Below, in pieces: positions 28,073 to 37,532 of a stretch of 64,000 bases of DNA. The stretch's first letter is position 1, and the number at the start of each line of letters is the position of its first letter. The notes below the pieces were generated by a model. That model did no database searches. It saw nothing but the letters and a program-made list of their open reading frames with translations, and had not been told where the DNA came from. The translations under genes were made by a program, and so were the position numbers. Source of the DNA: Egibacteraceae bacterium (GTDB lineage Bacteria > Actinomycetota > Nitriliruptoria > Euzebyales > Egibacteraceae); NCBI GenBank assembly GCA_030447925.1, contig JAUJNX010000001.1, positions 148,037 to 212,036 of the forward strand, given 5' to 3'.

Positions 28073-28120
28073 ACCGCCCGGCGCGCGCGGCGCCCCCCCC
28101 CGCCGCACCCCGCCGAGCAC

Positions 28121-28148
28121 CCGGCCCCGGGGACCCCCGTCCCCGGGG
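28121..28148. terminator. Second hairpin
   Basis: Perfect 12-bp stem (28121-28132 with 28137-28148) and a four-C loop. Together with the hairpin at 28050 it separates the flanking genes. Apart from these hairpins I see nothing in 28036-28229. Confidence 0.5.
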
Positions 28149-28229
28149 CCGACCCCGTGTCCGCCGCAGGCCCCCGACGCCTGAGCCTGGGCGCGAGGCG
28201 GGCGGGGCCGGACAGGTCCAGGGCGTCCG

Positions 28230-29520
28230 AGCGACACCACGCCGCGCGACACCGAGAACGGACGGACGGACGGGGATCCGCCCCCGGGCGACCGCCCGCC
28301 CCTGCTGCGCTGGCGGTACGAGGGCGACACCCTGCCCCGGGCACCGGGTCCCCCCGACCTGTCGGACCTGGTGCCGCCGACGCTGGACGCCCACCTGCGA
28401 CCGGTGCCGCCGTCGGAGGACGTCCCCGACGATGCCCGCCCCGCGCGCCCGGTCGCGCCCCCGCCGGGCCGGGTGCGCCCGCCCGCCGCCCGCCCCCGCC
28501 GGGACGGTGACGACCCGGCCGACCCGCGCGCGACCCGGGCCTCTTCGGCCCCGACCGCGCGCGCCCGCCCGGCCACCCCGCTGACCCCGCGGCCCGCCCC
28601 GTGGTCCGACGACGACGCCACCATCCCGCCCCGCGCCCGGCCCGGCCCGCGCGGCCAGCGGGTGTACCGCGTCGGGCCGCCGCCCACCCCGCCGGCCCCG
28701 GCCGCCGCCGCCGGGCGGCCACCCCCGCTTTCCCGGACCGCACCCGGCCCCTCCCGCCCACCGGCACCCCCCGCCCCGACGCCACCGGCGCCCGCACCGA
28801 CCCCGCGCCCCCACCCCGCGCGCCCGCCGCCGCGGCGCCCCGTCCCGTCGCGCCGGCCGGCCCCGGCGGCGCGCGCCCGTCGTGGGCGGGGACGGGGCCC
28901 GGCGGGCTCATGGACCTGCGCGCGGGCCGGGGCCCGCGCGCCCCCGCGGGCGACGCCACGCTCCGGCGGCCCCCGTCCTGGGGCCCGCGGCGGATCGTGC
29001 GCCTCGGCGCGATCGGGGTGATCGCCGTGGCGGTCGGACTGGCCGCCGGCGTCGCCCTGCGCAACGCCCGCGCGGACGACGCCGTGACCATGGTCCCGAC
29101 GCCCGCGGCCACGGCCGCGGCGCCGGCCGTCACCCTCCCCCGACCGACCCGCCCGCCGCCGGGCTGCCCGACCTCGGCCCCGCCCCCGACACCGGCGACC
29201 CCGGGACCCCTGCGCCCCCCGCCGGCCCGCCCGCCGCCGTGCCACCCGCGGTGCAGGGAGACGGCGCCGCCGAACCCGGCGCGGCCCGCGCCGCCCGGCC
29301 CCGCGCGCAGGATCCCGACCCGGCCCCCCGCGACGGCGAGGACCCCGACGCGGGCGACCCCGACCCCGAGGACCTCACCCCGCTCGATGAGCCGCCCGCG
29401 CCGGCCCCGCCCGACCCCACGACGCCGCCGCCCCCGCCGGCGACCGACCCGCCGACCACGGACCCGACCACCCCGCCGGAGACGTCCACCGCCACCACCA
29501 CCGTCACCGTCTCCCTGTAG
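28230..29520 (+). CDS. Pro-rich single-pass membrane protein; start unclear, two frameshifts
   Basis: Three successive frames together give one protein. It begins with a polar segment (PPLLRWRYEGDTLPRAPGPP from 28296), then a long Pro/Arg-rich region. The frame shifts at a C-run near 28725. The new frame contains RRIVRLGAIGVIAVAVGLAAG, a membrane segment near 29000-29070. A second shift near 29138 leads into an external Asp/Pro/Thr tail ending at 29520. No start codon with a ribosome site is evident, so the left limit is approximate. Low complexity; no family recognised. The shifts sit in C-runs and are probably read errors. Confidence 0.45.
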
Positions 29521-29579
29521 GCGATCCCGACAGGAGGGTTACCATCCGGTAGCCCGCAATCGACGGAGATGCCTCGACG

Positions 29580-31721
29580 ATGGACGTCCTCGACTGGATC
29601 CGCATCGGCGCCTCGCTCGCCGTCATCGCGGTCGCACTGTGGTTCGCGGGCCGGCGCCTGCTGGTCCTGTACCGCCTGCTGCGCCTGGCCCGCCCGATGC
29701 CCGAGCGCATGGGCAACTGGCCGCAGAAGCTGCGCTACCAGCTCCAGCACGTCCTGGGCCAGCAGAAGATCCTGAAGTGGACGGGCTCCGGCGCCCTCCA
29801 CGCGCTGATCTTCTGGGGCTTCGTCATCCTCCAGACCCAGTCCGTCGAGGCGATCGGCGAGGTCTTCGACCCCGACTTCGCCATCCCCCTGATCGGGCGC
29901 AGCGAGGTCCTGGGCTTCCTCCAGGACCTGTTCACCCTGGCGGTGTTCGTCGCCGTGGTCGGCTTCGCCGCCATCCGCCTGGCCCAGAGCCCCCGCCGCC
30001 TGGGCCGCGCGTCACGCTTCGCGGGCAGCAACCTGCTCCAGGGCTGGTACGTGCTGCTCGGCGAGGTCGGGCTGCTCTACACCGTCCTGGTGCTCCGCGG
30101 CGCGCGCTACGCGGAGGGCACGCTGCCCTACCCCGAGGGCGCGTTCCTGTCGCGCTGGGTCGGCGAGCAATTCGTGGGCCTCCCCGAGACCAGCCTGGAG
30201 ATCATCAAGACCGCGTTCCTGCTCGCCCACGTGGCGACGCTGATGGGCTTCCTGGTCTTCGTCGCCTACTCCAAGCACCTCCACATCCTCACCGTCTTCC
30301 CCAAGGTGGCGTTCGCCCGGCTGCCCAAGGCGCTGGGCCCGCTGCAGTCCGAGCGCATCGACCTGGAGGCGATGGACGAGGACACCGTCCTGGGCGTCGG
30401 CAAGATCGAGCAGTTCGGCTTCACCCGCCTGCTCGACATGTACACGTGCACCGAGTGCGGCCGCTGCCAGAGCCAGTGCCCGGCCTGGAACACCGGCAAG
30501 CCGCTGTCGCCCAAGCTGCTGATCATGGACCTGCGCGACCACCTCTACGCGTCGGCCCCCCACCTGCTCGACGACTCGAAGGTCGACGGCCACGAGGACG
30601 TCGACGTCCTCGGCAAGATGCTCGTGGGCGACCGCCCCGGCCAGCAGGACGCGGTGATCGACTACGACGTGCTGTGGTCGTGCACCACCTGCGGCGCCTG
30701 CGTCGAGGAGTGCCCCGTCGACATCGAACACGTCGACCACATCGTCGACCTGCGCCGCTACAAGGTGCAGATGGAGTCCAGCTTCCCGCAGGAGGCCGCG
30801 GGGATGCTGCGCAACATCGAGCACGCGGGCGACCCGTGGGGGCTCGGCGCGTCCAAGCGCATGGACTGGGCGGAGGGCCTGGAGGTGCCCGTCGTCGACG
30901 GCCGCATCCCCGAGGACGCCGAGTACCTGTTCTGGGTCGGCTGCGCGGGCGCGCTGGAGGACCGCGCGAAGAAGGTCACTCGCGACGTCGCCCAGCTGAT
31001 GGCGGCGGCGGGGGTCCGCTACGCGGTGCTCGGCGGCGGGGAGCGGTGCACCGGGGACCCGGCCCGGCGGATGGGCATGGAGTACCTGTTCCAGCAGATG
31101 GCGACCCAGAACGTCGCCACGCTCAATGAGGCCGGCGTGCGGCGGGTCGTCACCTGGTGCCCGCACTGCTTCAACACCCTGCGCAACGAGTACCCGGACT
31201 TCGGCGGCACCTACGAGGTCGTGCACCACACCCAGCTGCTGGCCTCCCTGGTCGCCGACGGGCGCCTGGCCCCCCAGACCGCGGTGGACGCCAAGGTGAC
31301 CTACCACGACCCGTGCTACCTCGGGCGCCACAACGACGTCTACGAACCCCCCCGTGCCGTGGTCGACGGCGTCGCGGGCCTCGAGAAGGTCGAGATGCCC
31401 CGCTGCCGAAACCAGGGCTTCTGCTGCGGCGCGGGCGGGGCGCGCATGTGGATGGAGGAGACCATCGGCACGCGCGTCAACCACGACCGCATCGACGAGG
31501 CCCTGGCGCTGGAGCCCGACCTGGTCGCGTCGGCCTGCCCGTTCTGCATGGTCATGCTCGACGACGCGGTCAACGACCGGGCGTCGCGGGGCGACCTCGC
31601 CGAGGGTCAGGTCCGCGTCGTGGACGTGTCGCAGATCCTCGCCCAGTCGCTGCTGCCCGTGGCGGCTGTGAACGGCAACGGGGCCCACCCGTCGGTGACC
31701 GCCGGCGCCGAGCACGAGTAG
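29580..31721 (+). CDS. Membrane FeS oxidoreductase with CCG domains (EtfD/Rv0338c type)
   Basis: 713 aa. Five or so membrane helices (about 5-270), a ferredoxin-like pair of 4Fe-4S motifs (CTECGRCQSQCP near 287; CTTCGACVEECP near 365), and two CCG domains typical of heterodisulfide-reductase subunit B (WCPHCFN ... CGAGGARMW ... ACPFCMVML). The M. tuberculosis relative Rv0338c (EtfD) carries electrons from electron-transfer flavoprotein to the membrane quinone pool during fatty-acid oxidation; I infer the same role. No ETF genes are in the window. GGAG about 12 bases before ATG. Confidence 0.88.
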   Translation: MDVLDWIRIGASLAVIAVALWFAGRRLLVLYRLLRLARPMPERMGNWPQKLRYQLQHVLGQQKILKWTGSGALHALIFWGFVILQTQSVEAIGEVFDPDFAIPLIGRSEVLGFLQDLFTLAVFVAVVGFAAIRLAQSPRRLGRASRFAGSNLLQGWYVLLGEVGLLYTVLVLRGARYAEGTLPYPEGAFLSRWVGEQFVGLPETSLEIIKTAFLLAHVATLMGFLVFVAYSKHLHILTVFPKVAFARLPKALGPLQSERIDLEAMDEDTVLGVGKIEQFGFTRLLDMYTCTECGRCQSQCPAWNTGKPLSPKLLIMDLRDHLYASAPHLLDDSKVDGHEDVDVLGKMLVGDRPGQQDAVIDYDVLWSCTTCGACVEECPVDIEHVDHIVDLRRYKVQMESSFPQEAAGMLRNIEHAGDPWGLGASKRMDWAEGLEVPVVDGRIPEDAEYLFWVGCAGALEDRAKKVTRDVAQLMAAAGVRYAVLGGGERCTGDPARRMGMEYLFQQMATQNVATLNEAGVRRVVTWCPHCFNTLRNEYPDFGGTYEVVHHTQLLASLVADGRLAPQTAVDAKVTYHDPCYLGRHNDVYEPPRAVVDGVAGLEKVEMPRCRNQGFCCGAGGARMWMEETIGTRVNHDRIDEALALEPDLVASACPFCMVMLDDAVNDRASRGDLAEGQVRVVDVSQILAQSLLPVAAVNGNGAHPSVTAGAEHE

Positions 31722-31773
31722 CCGCCCCGCCCGGGGGAACAGGTGGCGTCACCGAGAGGGATGCGGGGGCGAC

Positions 31774-32253
31774 ATGGCGAAGGACGAGAGCCGCGGGCTG
31801 ATGGGCGCGCTCGCCCGCACGGTGGCGGGCGGCGACGCGGAGGCCGACATCCAGGTCGGGGTCCACGGCGCCGACGGCGGGCCGCTGGACCACCAGGTCA
31901 GCGGGCGGGTCACCGACGCCGTCCCCCACGAGGTCCGCGGCGCCGCGGGGTCTCCCGCCGTCGACCACCAGGTGCGCGGGGCCGAGGCGGCCGCAGTCCC
32001 GCACGAGGTCCGCGGCGCCGGCGACGGCGCGGTGGCCCACCGCGTGGACCCCGTCGTGCTGCGCGTGCCGCCCCTGGTCGTGTCGGTCGCGGGCGACACG
32101 CTGAAGAGCGTCTTCGCGCGCATCCCGGCGGACTTCACGCTGCGCTTCCGGCTGTTCGGCCGGGAGGTCGCCACCATCGAGCTGTCGGGCACCGCCAGCG
32201 TGCACATGGAGGAGACCGACCAGCCGGCCGCGACCCCCCCGGCCGCCCGCTAG
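31774..32253 (+). CDS. Hypothetical protein with DHQV/VPHEV repeats
   Basis: 159 aa. The middle (about 37-92) repeats a short motif alternating as LDHQVSGR, AVPHEVRGA, VDHQVRGA, AVPHEVRGA, VAHRVD; the spacing is about 11-16 residues. The C-terminal part (PPLVVSVAGDTLKSVFARIP, FTLRFRLFGREVATIELSG) reads as a small beta domain. No signal peptide or membrane span. No family recognised. It follows the EtfD-like gene by 52 bp and may belong to the same transcript. Confidence 0.6.
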   Translation: MAKDESRGLMGALARTVAGGDAEADIQVGVHGADGGPLDHQVSGRVTDAVPHEVRGAAGSPAVDHQVRGAEAAAVPHEVRGAGDGAVAHRVDPVVLRVPPLVVSVAGDTLKSVFARIPADFTLRFRLFGREVATIELSGTASVHMEETDQPAATPPAAR

Positions 32254-32543
32254 GGGTGAACCTGCCGTCGAGCGCTGTCGGGACGTCGGGTTCATGCGGC
32301 GTCGGCCGCTGCGAGGGTGCCACCTCATCGCCAAGGGCATGGACGAGAATCAGCACTAGTACCAGAGGTGGGGAGGTTCGACGCGGATCCCCTTCGAGGT
32401 GGGCTCCGATTTCATCCTCCGGGACGAGTACGGCTGGACGCTGTGAGGAACGCGCGTCCGCGCTCATCGTTGTGTCGTGATCCGCGCCTCCGTGACAAGT
32501 GGCGTGAGGACCAACTCCGACAGCGGCACGACAGGAGTACAAA
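32254..32543. other. Intergenic region with a possible gene remnant
   Basis: No complete gene. At 32369-32446 one frame reads WGGSTRIPFEVGSDFILRDE to a TGA after YGWTL, and looks like the tail of a lost protein, but an in-frame stop at 32357 leaves no start. GC content is lower than around it. Confidence 0.3.
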
Positions 32544-32984
32544 ATGCAGATTGCCCTTCCCTCCACCAGCCGGTCCGCGGCGGCCCTTGCCCTGCTCGTG
32601 GCACTGACGGCGGCGGTCTGGGTCCTGGCCCCGTCCGCGCAGGCGCACGTCCCGACCGCGACCGATCCGAAGGGGTGTCACACCCACGCCTCCGTCGGCT
32701 CGCTCGACACTCCCATCGGACCCACCAACTACCACACCGCGCAGGCGATCGGCGACGTGCGGGTCGACTGCACCGCCGACGTCGCCTCCTGGACCGGCAC
32801 GGTGCAGGTCCTGCGCAACGGCCACGTGGTCACGTCCGACCGTGTGACCTGCAACGAGCCGGCCGGCCCGGAGCAGACCTTCCAGTGCACCTGGCCGTTC
32901 AGGTCCTCCGACCACTTCGTCCCCAATGGCAGCATCTCCCGGTGGTCGGTCCAGACCGTGGACCACGTGGTCCCGGTCGGCTGA
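32544..32984 (+). CDS. Small secreted protein of unknown function
   Basis: 146 aa. Clear Sec signal peptide (about 1-34, ending PSAQA-H). The mature part has four Cys (CHTH, DC, TCNE, QCTW), allowing two disulfides, and a repetitive beta pattern ([19 protein letters not shown]). AGGAG seven bases before ATG. Base composition is less GC-rich than the neighbours, a hint of transfer. A strong hairpin at 33122 follows. Confidence 0.72.
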   Translation: MQIALPSTSRSAAALALLVALTAAVWVLAPSAQAHVPTATDPKGCHTHASVGSLDTPIGPTNYHTAQAIGDVRVDCTADVASWTGTVQVLRNGHVVTSDRVTCNEPAGPEQTFQCTWPFRSSDHFVPNGSISRWSVQTVDHVVPVG

Positions 32985-33263
32985 CCCCGACCACTTGGCA
33001 CCCGCCCACGGCCACCGCGGCGCGAGCGGCTCGGCCTGGACGACGGACCAGGCTGCGACGTCGGGCCGGACGACCCTCCGGTCAGCTGACCGACCCCCCA
33101 GCCGCGTCCTTCGTACGGTCCCCCCCGCGTCCTTCTCAAGGACGCGGGGGACAGCATTCCTCCAGAGCCGGTGTGGTCTGGCACTTGTCCCGGCGGCGGT
33201 CCGCACCTTCCTCTCGGTCGCCCCGAAGGTCCGGGTCCTGGTCGCCTTCGATCGACGGCGCGT
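32985..33263. other. Gene-free spacer before purE
   Basis: Contains the hairpin at 33122-33150 and short C-runs. I see no coding frame with a ribosome site. Confidence 0.4.
33122..33150. terminator. Bidirectional hairpin between the secreted protein and purE
   Basis: Perfect 13-bp stem (33122-33134 with 33138-33150) and a three-base loop, lying between two convergent genes. Confidence 0.65.
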
Positions 33264-33788
33264 TCACGATGGGGGAACACCAGCCTGCTCGGGGGAGGTC
33301 GCGGGTGCCCGGGGGAGGCCCGCGTCCGCGCGGCGCGCGGCGGCGGCCAGCTGGCCCTGGTGGCGGGTCAGGGCGGCGGTCAGGCTCGCGTCGCCCGCGG
33401 CGAGGATGCGCACGGCGAGCAGGGCGGCGTTGGTCGCGTTGCCCACGCCGACGGTCGCGACCGGGACCCCTCGGGGCATCTGCACGATCGACAGCAGCGA
33501 GTCGAGGCCGTCCAGGTGGCGCAGCGGCACCGGGACGCCGATGACCGGCAGGGTTGTCGCGGCCGCGAGCATGCCGGGCAGGTGCGCCGCGCCGCCCGCC
33601 CCGGCGATCAGGACGCGCAGGCCCCGCCCCTGCGCGGCCGCCGCGTAGGCGAGCATGTCCGCGGGTGTCCGGTGCGCGGACACCACGCGCCACTCGGCGG
33701 CCACCGCGAAGGTCGCGAGCGTCGCCACGGCCGGCTCCATCGTCGGCCAGTCCGAGTCGCTGCCCATGACCACCCCGACGAGGGTCAT
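33264..33788 (-). CDS. purE: N5-carboxyaminoimidazole ribonucleotide mutase PurE
   Basis: 174 aa. The [10 protein letters not shown] motif near the start, SAHRTP (about 39-44) and [12 protein letters not shown] mark the class I enzyme that moves the carboxylate from N5-CAIR to CAIR in purine synthesis. ATG overlaps the purK stop by four bases (ATGA), so the pathway pair is translated together. Confidence 0.96.
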   Translation of the reverse strand: MTLVGVVMGSDSDWPTMEPAVATLATFAVAAEWRVVSAHRTPADMLAYAAAAQGRGLRVLIAGAGGAAHLPGMLAAATTLPVIGVPVPLRHLDGLDSLLSIVQMPRGVPVATVGVGNATNAALLAVRILAAGDASLTAALTRHQGQLAAAARRADAGLPRAPATSPEQAGVPPS

Positions 33789-34888
33789 GCCGCCCCCGAC
33801 AGGGCGGCCGCCACGCGGCGGGCACGGCCGCGCACCTCGGCGGGGTCGTCGCCCAGCGCGGTCACGTGGCCCAGCTTGCGCCCGGCGCGGGGTCCCTTGG
33901 CGTACAGGTGCACGCTGGCCGGTCCCCGGGCGAGGGCGGCGGGCAGCCGGTCGCGCGGGTCGACGTCGCCGTTGCCCAGGACGTTGACCATCGCCGCCGC
34001 GGGCGTGCGCGGGGTCGTGGCGCCCAGCGGCCAGTCGAGCACCGCGCGCAGGTGGTTCTCGAACTGGGAGGTGGCGGCGTGCTCGATGGTGTGGTGCCCG
34101 CTGTTGTGCGGGCGGGGCGCGACCTCGTTGACCAGCAGCCGGCCGTCGACGACGAACAGCTCGACCGCGAGGATGCCCACGGCGCCGCACAGGTCCGCCA
34201 CCCGCAGGGCGAGCGCCGCGGCCGCATCGGCCAGGTCGGCGCCGACGGGGGCCGGGGCGACCAGCTCGTGGCAGATGCCGTCGACCTGCAGGGTCTGCAC
34301 GGGCGGGTAGACCACGGCCTCGCCCCCCGGCCGGCGCGCGACCAGCACGGCGAGCTCGCGCTCGAGGGGCAGGAGGGGCTCGACGACGACGGTGCGGGAG
34401 CCCGCGAACGCGGCCGCCGCCGCCTCGTCCGCCACGACCGCCACCCCCCGCCCGTCGTAGCCGCCGCGGGCGGCCTTGAGCACCACCGGCCAGCCGCCGT
34501 GCGCCGCCGCGAGCGCCCCGGCTCCCGCCGCCGACTGGAGCACGGCGAAGGGCGGGACCGGGATCCCGGCCGCGGCCAGGCGCTCGCGCTGGTGGGCCTT
34601 GTCAGCGAAGCGCAGCGTGGCGGACCCCGGGCGCACGACGACACCGCGCAGCTCCGCCGCCTCCACGCGGGCGGGGTCGACCAGCTCGTGGTCGAAGGTG
34701 AGCACGTCCACGCCGTCCAGGAACCCGTCCTCGCCGAGGGTCCCGGTCGCGCCGCGGGCGGTGACCCACGGTGCCGCGCTCTCCTCGCCGGGCGCGGCGA
34801 GGACGCGCACCTCGACCGCCAGGGAGACCGCCGCCTGCGCGGTCATCCGCGCCAGCTGCCCGCCGCCCACGATCCCCACCACCGGCAT
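33785..34888 (-). CDS. purK: N5-carboxyaminoimidazole ribonucleotide synthase PurK
   Basis: 367 aa ATP-grasp enzyme. Starts [12 protein letters not shown], with [15 protein letters not shown] (ATP binding) and [18 protein letters not shown] near residue 260. It makes N5-CAIR from AIR, bicarbonate and ATP; PurE acts next. GGGAGG about eight bases before ATG. First gene of the purK-purE pair. Confidence 0.96.
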   Translation of the reverse strand: MPVVGIVGGGQLARMTAQAAVSLAVEVRVLAAPGEESAAPWVTARGATGTLGEDGFLDGVDVLTFDHELVDPARVEAAELRGVVVRPGSATLRFADKAHQRERLAAAGIPVPPFAVLQSAAGAGALAAAHGGWPVVLKAARGGYDGRGVAVVADEAAAAAFAGSRTVVVEPLLPLERELAVLVARRPGGEAVVYPPVQTLQVDGICHELVAPAPVGADLADAAAALALRVADLCGAVGILAVELFVVDGRLLVNEVAPRPHNSGHHTIEHAATSQFENHLRAVLDWPLGATTPRTPAAAMVNVLGNGDVDPRDRLPAALARGPASVHLYAKGPRAGRKLGHVTALGDDPAEVRGRARRVAAALSGAA

Positions 34889-34935
34889 CCGCGCCCCCTC
34901 CCGAACCGCCGGCCGCGCCGGCGCACGGGGAGAAC

Positions 34936-35292
34936 CTAGCGGCGGTCCTGGAGCCAGCGGTTGCGGGGGCGGCGGACCTCCAGGGTGCGGTCCTCGGCGG
35001 AGGGGCCGTAGCGGGCGCGCAGCGCCTCGGCGGTGGCGCGGTAGATCGGCAGCTCCAGGCCGGGCGCGGCGGGCTGGAGCAGCACCTGGGCGATGGGGGC
35101 GGGGAACTCCTGCCAGATGATCGCCGCGGCCTCCAGCGCCTCCCGCGCGATCGCGGGGGGGTCGTCGAGGTCGGTCTCGTAGTCCACGGTCAGCTGGTCG
35201 GCCCGCGGGAACCCCCCGAGCTGGAACCGGACGGCGCGCAGACCGTGCGCCTCCAGCTTCTGCACCACCCCGACGTTGCCGTCCGGCGCCAT
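34936..35292 (-). CDS. Hypothetical protein upstream of purK
   Basis: 118 aa, soluble, mixed alpha/beta (VQKLEAHGLRAVRFQLGGFP, LTVDYETDLDDPPAI). AGGAG eight bases before ATG 35292. No family recognised. It reads in the same direction as purK and may be co-transcribed with it (47-bp gap). Confidence 0.65.
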   Translation of the reverse strand: MAPDGNVGVVQKLEAHGLRAVRFQLGGFPRADQLTVDYETDLDDPPAIAREALEAAAIIWQEFPAPIAQVLLQPAAPGLELPIYRATAEALRARYGPSAEDRTLEVRRPRNRWLQDRR

Positions 35293-35371
35293 CCCCACTC
35301 CTGTATCGGGCCTACGACCATGATCGTCGATGCGGCGCCGCGCTGTCGTCAACCTCCGGCGTGATCCCCCG

Positions 35372-35377
35372 TATCCT
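35372..35377 (+). promoter_or_regulatory. -10 box, leaderless, of the cyclodeaminase gene
   Basis: TATCCT followed by seven bases and ATG 35385. Confidence 0.55.
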
Positions 35378-35384
35378 CCCGCCG

Positions 35385-36020
35385 ATGGACGACCAGCGCA
35401 TCGGCGCGTTCCTGGAGGATCTCGCCTCCGCCAGCCCCGCCCCGGGGGGCGGTGCCGCCGCGGCGCTGCACGTGGCGCTGGGCGCGGCCCTCGTCGGCAT
35501 GGTCTGCGAGCTGACCCTGGGACGCCCCCGCTACGCGGACGCGCAGGAGCGCGTGCGGGTTGCACGCGACCGCGCGGCGGCGCTGCGGCGCGAGGCGCTG
35601 GACCTGGCCGACCGCGACGCCGCGGCCTTCGGGGCCGTCGCCGCCGCCTACCGGCTGCCCAAGGGCACGCCCGCGGAGCAGGCGGCCCGCACCGACGCCG
35701 TGCAGGCGGCCCTGCGGGGTGCCGCCGCCCCGCCGCTGGCCACCGTCGAGGCGGCCGCCGAGGTGATCCGCCTCGCCCAGGGCATCCTGGAGGGGTCCAA
35801 CCCCAACGTCCGCAGCGACGTCGGCGTGGCCGCGATGTCGGGCCGGGCGGGGCTCGACGCGGGCGCGCTCAACGTGCGCGTCAACCTCGCCCTCCTGCAC
35901 GACAGGGCCGTGGCGGCCGCCGCCGAGGAGCGCCTCGCCGCCGTCGCCGGTCCCGCCCGCGACCTCGCCGACCACGTGGTCGCCGCCGTCCAGAGGAGTG
36001 TCGAGCGTGTTGCAGATTGA
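35385..36020 (+). CDS. Cyclodeaminase/cyclohydrolase-family protein (FchA-like)
   Basis: 211 aa, the usual length of the stand-alone family. Conserved start SASPAPGGGAAAALHVALGA, then MVCELTLGRPRY, and the later NPNVRSDVGVAA block. Relatives are methenyl-THF cyclohydrolase (FchA) and formimino-THF cyclodeaminase. It overlaps folD by 14 bp, and that FolD lacks the catalytic Lys of the cyclohydrolase step, so I infer that this protein supplies methenyl-THF cyclohydrolase activity. ATG 35385 is set by the leaderless promoter. Confidence 0.85.
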   Translation: MDDQRIGAFLEDLASASPAPGGGAAAALHVALGAALVGMVCELTLGRPRYADAQERVRVARDRAAALRREALDLADRDAAAFGAVAAAYRLPKGTPAEQAARTDAVQAALRGAAAPPLATVEAAAEVIRLAQGILEGSNPNVRSDVGVAAMSGRAGLDAGALNVRVNLALLHDRAVAAAAEERLAAVAGPARDLADHVVAAVQRSVERVAD

Positions 36021-36843
36021 CGGCCGGTCGATGGCCGCCGAGCTCACCCAGGAGCTGAAGGCGGAGGCCGCGGAGCTCGCCGACCGCGGGGTGGTCCCCA
36101 CCATCGCGATGGTGCTGGTCGGTGACGACCCGTCCGCGCAGTCCTACGTGCGCAGCATCCGGCGCACCGCGGACGCCATCGACGTGCGCTGCCGCGTGGT
36201 GCACGTCGCCGAGGCGACCGCCGCGGCGGTGCTGGGCGCCGTCGCGGAGCTGGACGCCGACCCGGCCGTCCACGGCGTCATCGTCCAGTCGCCCCTGCCC
36301 CCGCCGCTCACCGGGCTGCGCGTGGACGGGGTCCTGCGCCCGGCCAAGGACGTCGACGGGGCGACCGCCGCCAGCGCCGGCAGCCTGGTGCGCGACACCC
36401 CCGGCCACGTCCCGGCGACCGCCGCCGCGGTGATCGAGCTGCTCGACCGCGCCGGGGTCGAGCTCCGCGGCGCCCACGCCGTGGTCATCGGCCGCAGCGC
36501 GGTGGTCGGCAAGCCCGCCGCCCTGCTGCTGCTCAACCGCGACGCCACCGTGACCGTCTGCCACCTGGAGACCCGCGACGTGCCCGCCATCGCCCGCGAG
36601 GCCGACGTGCTGGTCGTCGCGATCGGGTCCGCGCGCTTCATCGGCCCCGACTACGTGAAGCCGGGTGCGGTGGTCGTGGACGTCGGCATCAACTTCGACG
36701 GCGAGAAGCTGGTCGGCGACGTCGACTTCGACGCGGTCCTGCCGGTCGCGGGCGCCATCACGCCCGTCCCCGGCGGCGTCGGCCCGCTGACCACGACCAT
36801 GCTGCTGCGCAACGTCCTGCGCGCCGCCCGCGCCCTCAGCTAG
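36007..36843 (+). CDS. folD: FolD methylene-THF dehydrogenase, atypical cyclohydrolase site
   Basis: 278 aa from GTG 36007, eight bases after AGAGGAG. Substrate and cofactor motifs [29 protein letters not shown] and [11 protein letters not shown] are intact. The active-site YVxxK reads YVRSI: residue 51 is Ile (codon 36157-36159) where E. coli has Lys54 and human MTHFD1 Lys56. That Lys is needed for the cyclohydrolase step, while dehydrogenase activity survives its loss in mutants. The usual PCTP block is also changed to PATA. The gene overlaps a cyclodeaminase-family gene that could supply the missing step. Confidence 0.9.
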   Translation: MLQIDGRSMAAELTQELKAEAAELADRGVVPTIAMVLVGDDPSAQSYVRSIRRTADAIDVRCRVVHVAEATAAAVLGAVAELDADPAVHGVIVQSPLPPPLTGLRVDGVLRPAKDVDGATAASAGSLVRDTPGHVPATAAAVIELLDRAGVELRGAHAVVIGRSAVVGKPAALLLLNRDATVTVCHLETRDVPAIAREADVLVVAIGSARFIGPDYVKPGAVVVDVGINFDGEKLVGDVDFDAVLPVAGAITPVPGGVGPLTTTMLLRNVLRAARALS

Positions 36844-37402
36844 GGAAGTTGCGGAAGAACCGGCTGGCCGTCGGCCCGCGCTGGCCCTGGTACTTGCTGC
36901 CCAGGTCCGGGGACCCGTAGGGCCGTTCGGCGGGGCTGGACAGCTGGAAGAAGGCGAGCTGCCCGATCCGCATGCGCGGGTAGATCGCGATCGGCAGCGT
37001 GGCGACGTTGGACAGCTCCAGCGTCAGCCAGCCGTCGAAGCCCGGGTCGACGAACCCGGCGGTCGCGTGGATCAGCAGGCCCAGCCGCCCCAGCGAGGAC
37101 TTGCCCTCCACCCGGGCGACCAGGTCGTCGCCCAGGCGCAGGCGCTCGTAGGTGCTGGCCAGCACGAACTCGCCGGGGTGCAGGATGAACGGCTCGTCGT
37201 CGCCGACCTTCACCAGCTCGGTGAGGTCGGGCATCGGGCGGCGCACGTCGATCACGGGGTGGCGGTGGTTGGCGAAGACGCGGAAGGCGTCGTCGACCCG
37301 GACGTCGATGCTCGAGGGCTGCACCGCGTCGTCGTCCAGCGGGTCCACCGCGATGCGCCCCGACGCGAGCGCCGCGCGGATGTCGCCGTCCGACAGGATC
37401 AC
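36836..37402 (-). CDS. dcd: dCTP deaminase
   Basis: 188 aa. Motifs [42 protein letters not shown] (catalytic Glu just before GKSS) and GQLAFFQL. Converts dCTP to dUTP, or in bifunctional forms to dUMP. GTG 37402 with GAGG upstream. The 3' end overlaps folD tail to tail by eight bases. The tRNA-Gly gene lies 60 bp upstream on the other strand. Confidence 0.95.
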   Translation of the reverse strand: MILSDGDIRAALASGRIAVDPLDDDAVQPSSIDVRVDDAFRVFANHRHPVIDVRRPMPDLTELVKVGDDEPFILHPGEFVLASTYERLRLGDDLVARVEGKSSLGRLGLLIHATAGFVDPGFDGWLTLELSNVATLPIAIYPRMRIGQLAFFQLSSPAERPYGSPDLGSKYQGQRGPTASRFFRNFPS

Positions 37403-37461
37403 GCCGCAGCCTCCTCGATTGCCCGGTCGAGCGGTCGGGGTGTAGCCTACGGGGCCCACCC

Positions 37462-37532
37462 GCGGGTGTAGTTCAATGGCAGAACACGAGCTTCCCAAGC
37501 TCGATACGGGGGTTCGATTCCCCTCACCCGCT
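37462..37532 (+). tRNA. tRNA-Gly (anticodon CCC)
   Basis: 71 nt cloverleaf. Acceptor GCGGGTG pairs with CACCCGC, discriminator T. The anticodon stem CGAGC/GCTCG encloses the loop TTCCCAA, anticodon CCC. T arm GGGGG-TTCGATT-CCCCT. No encoded CCA. TAGCCT at 37443-37448 may be its -10 box. The last base is shared with the end of the convergent marR gene. Confidence 0.97.
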
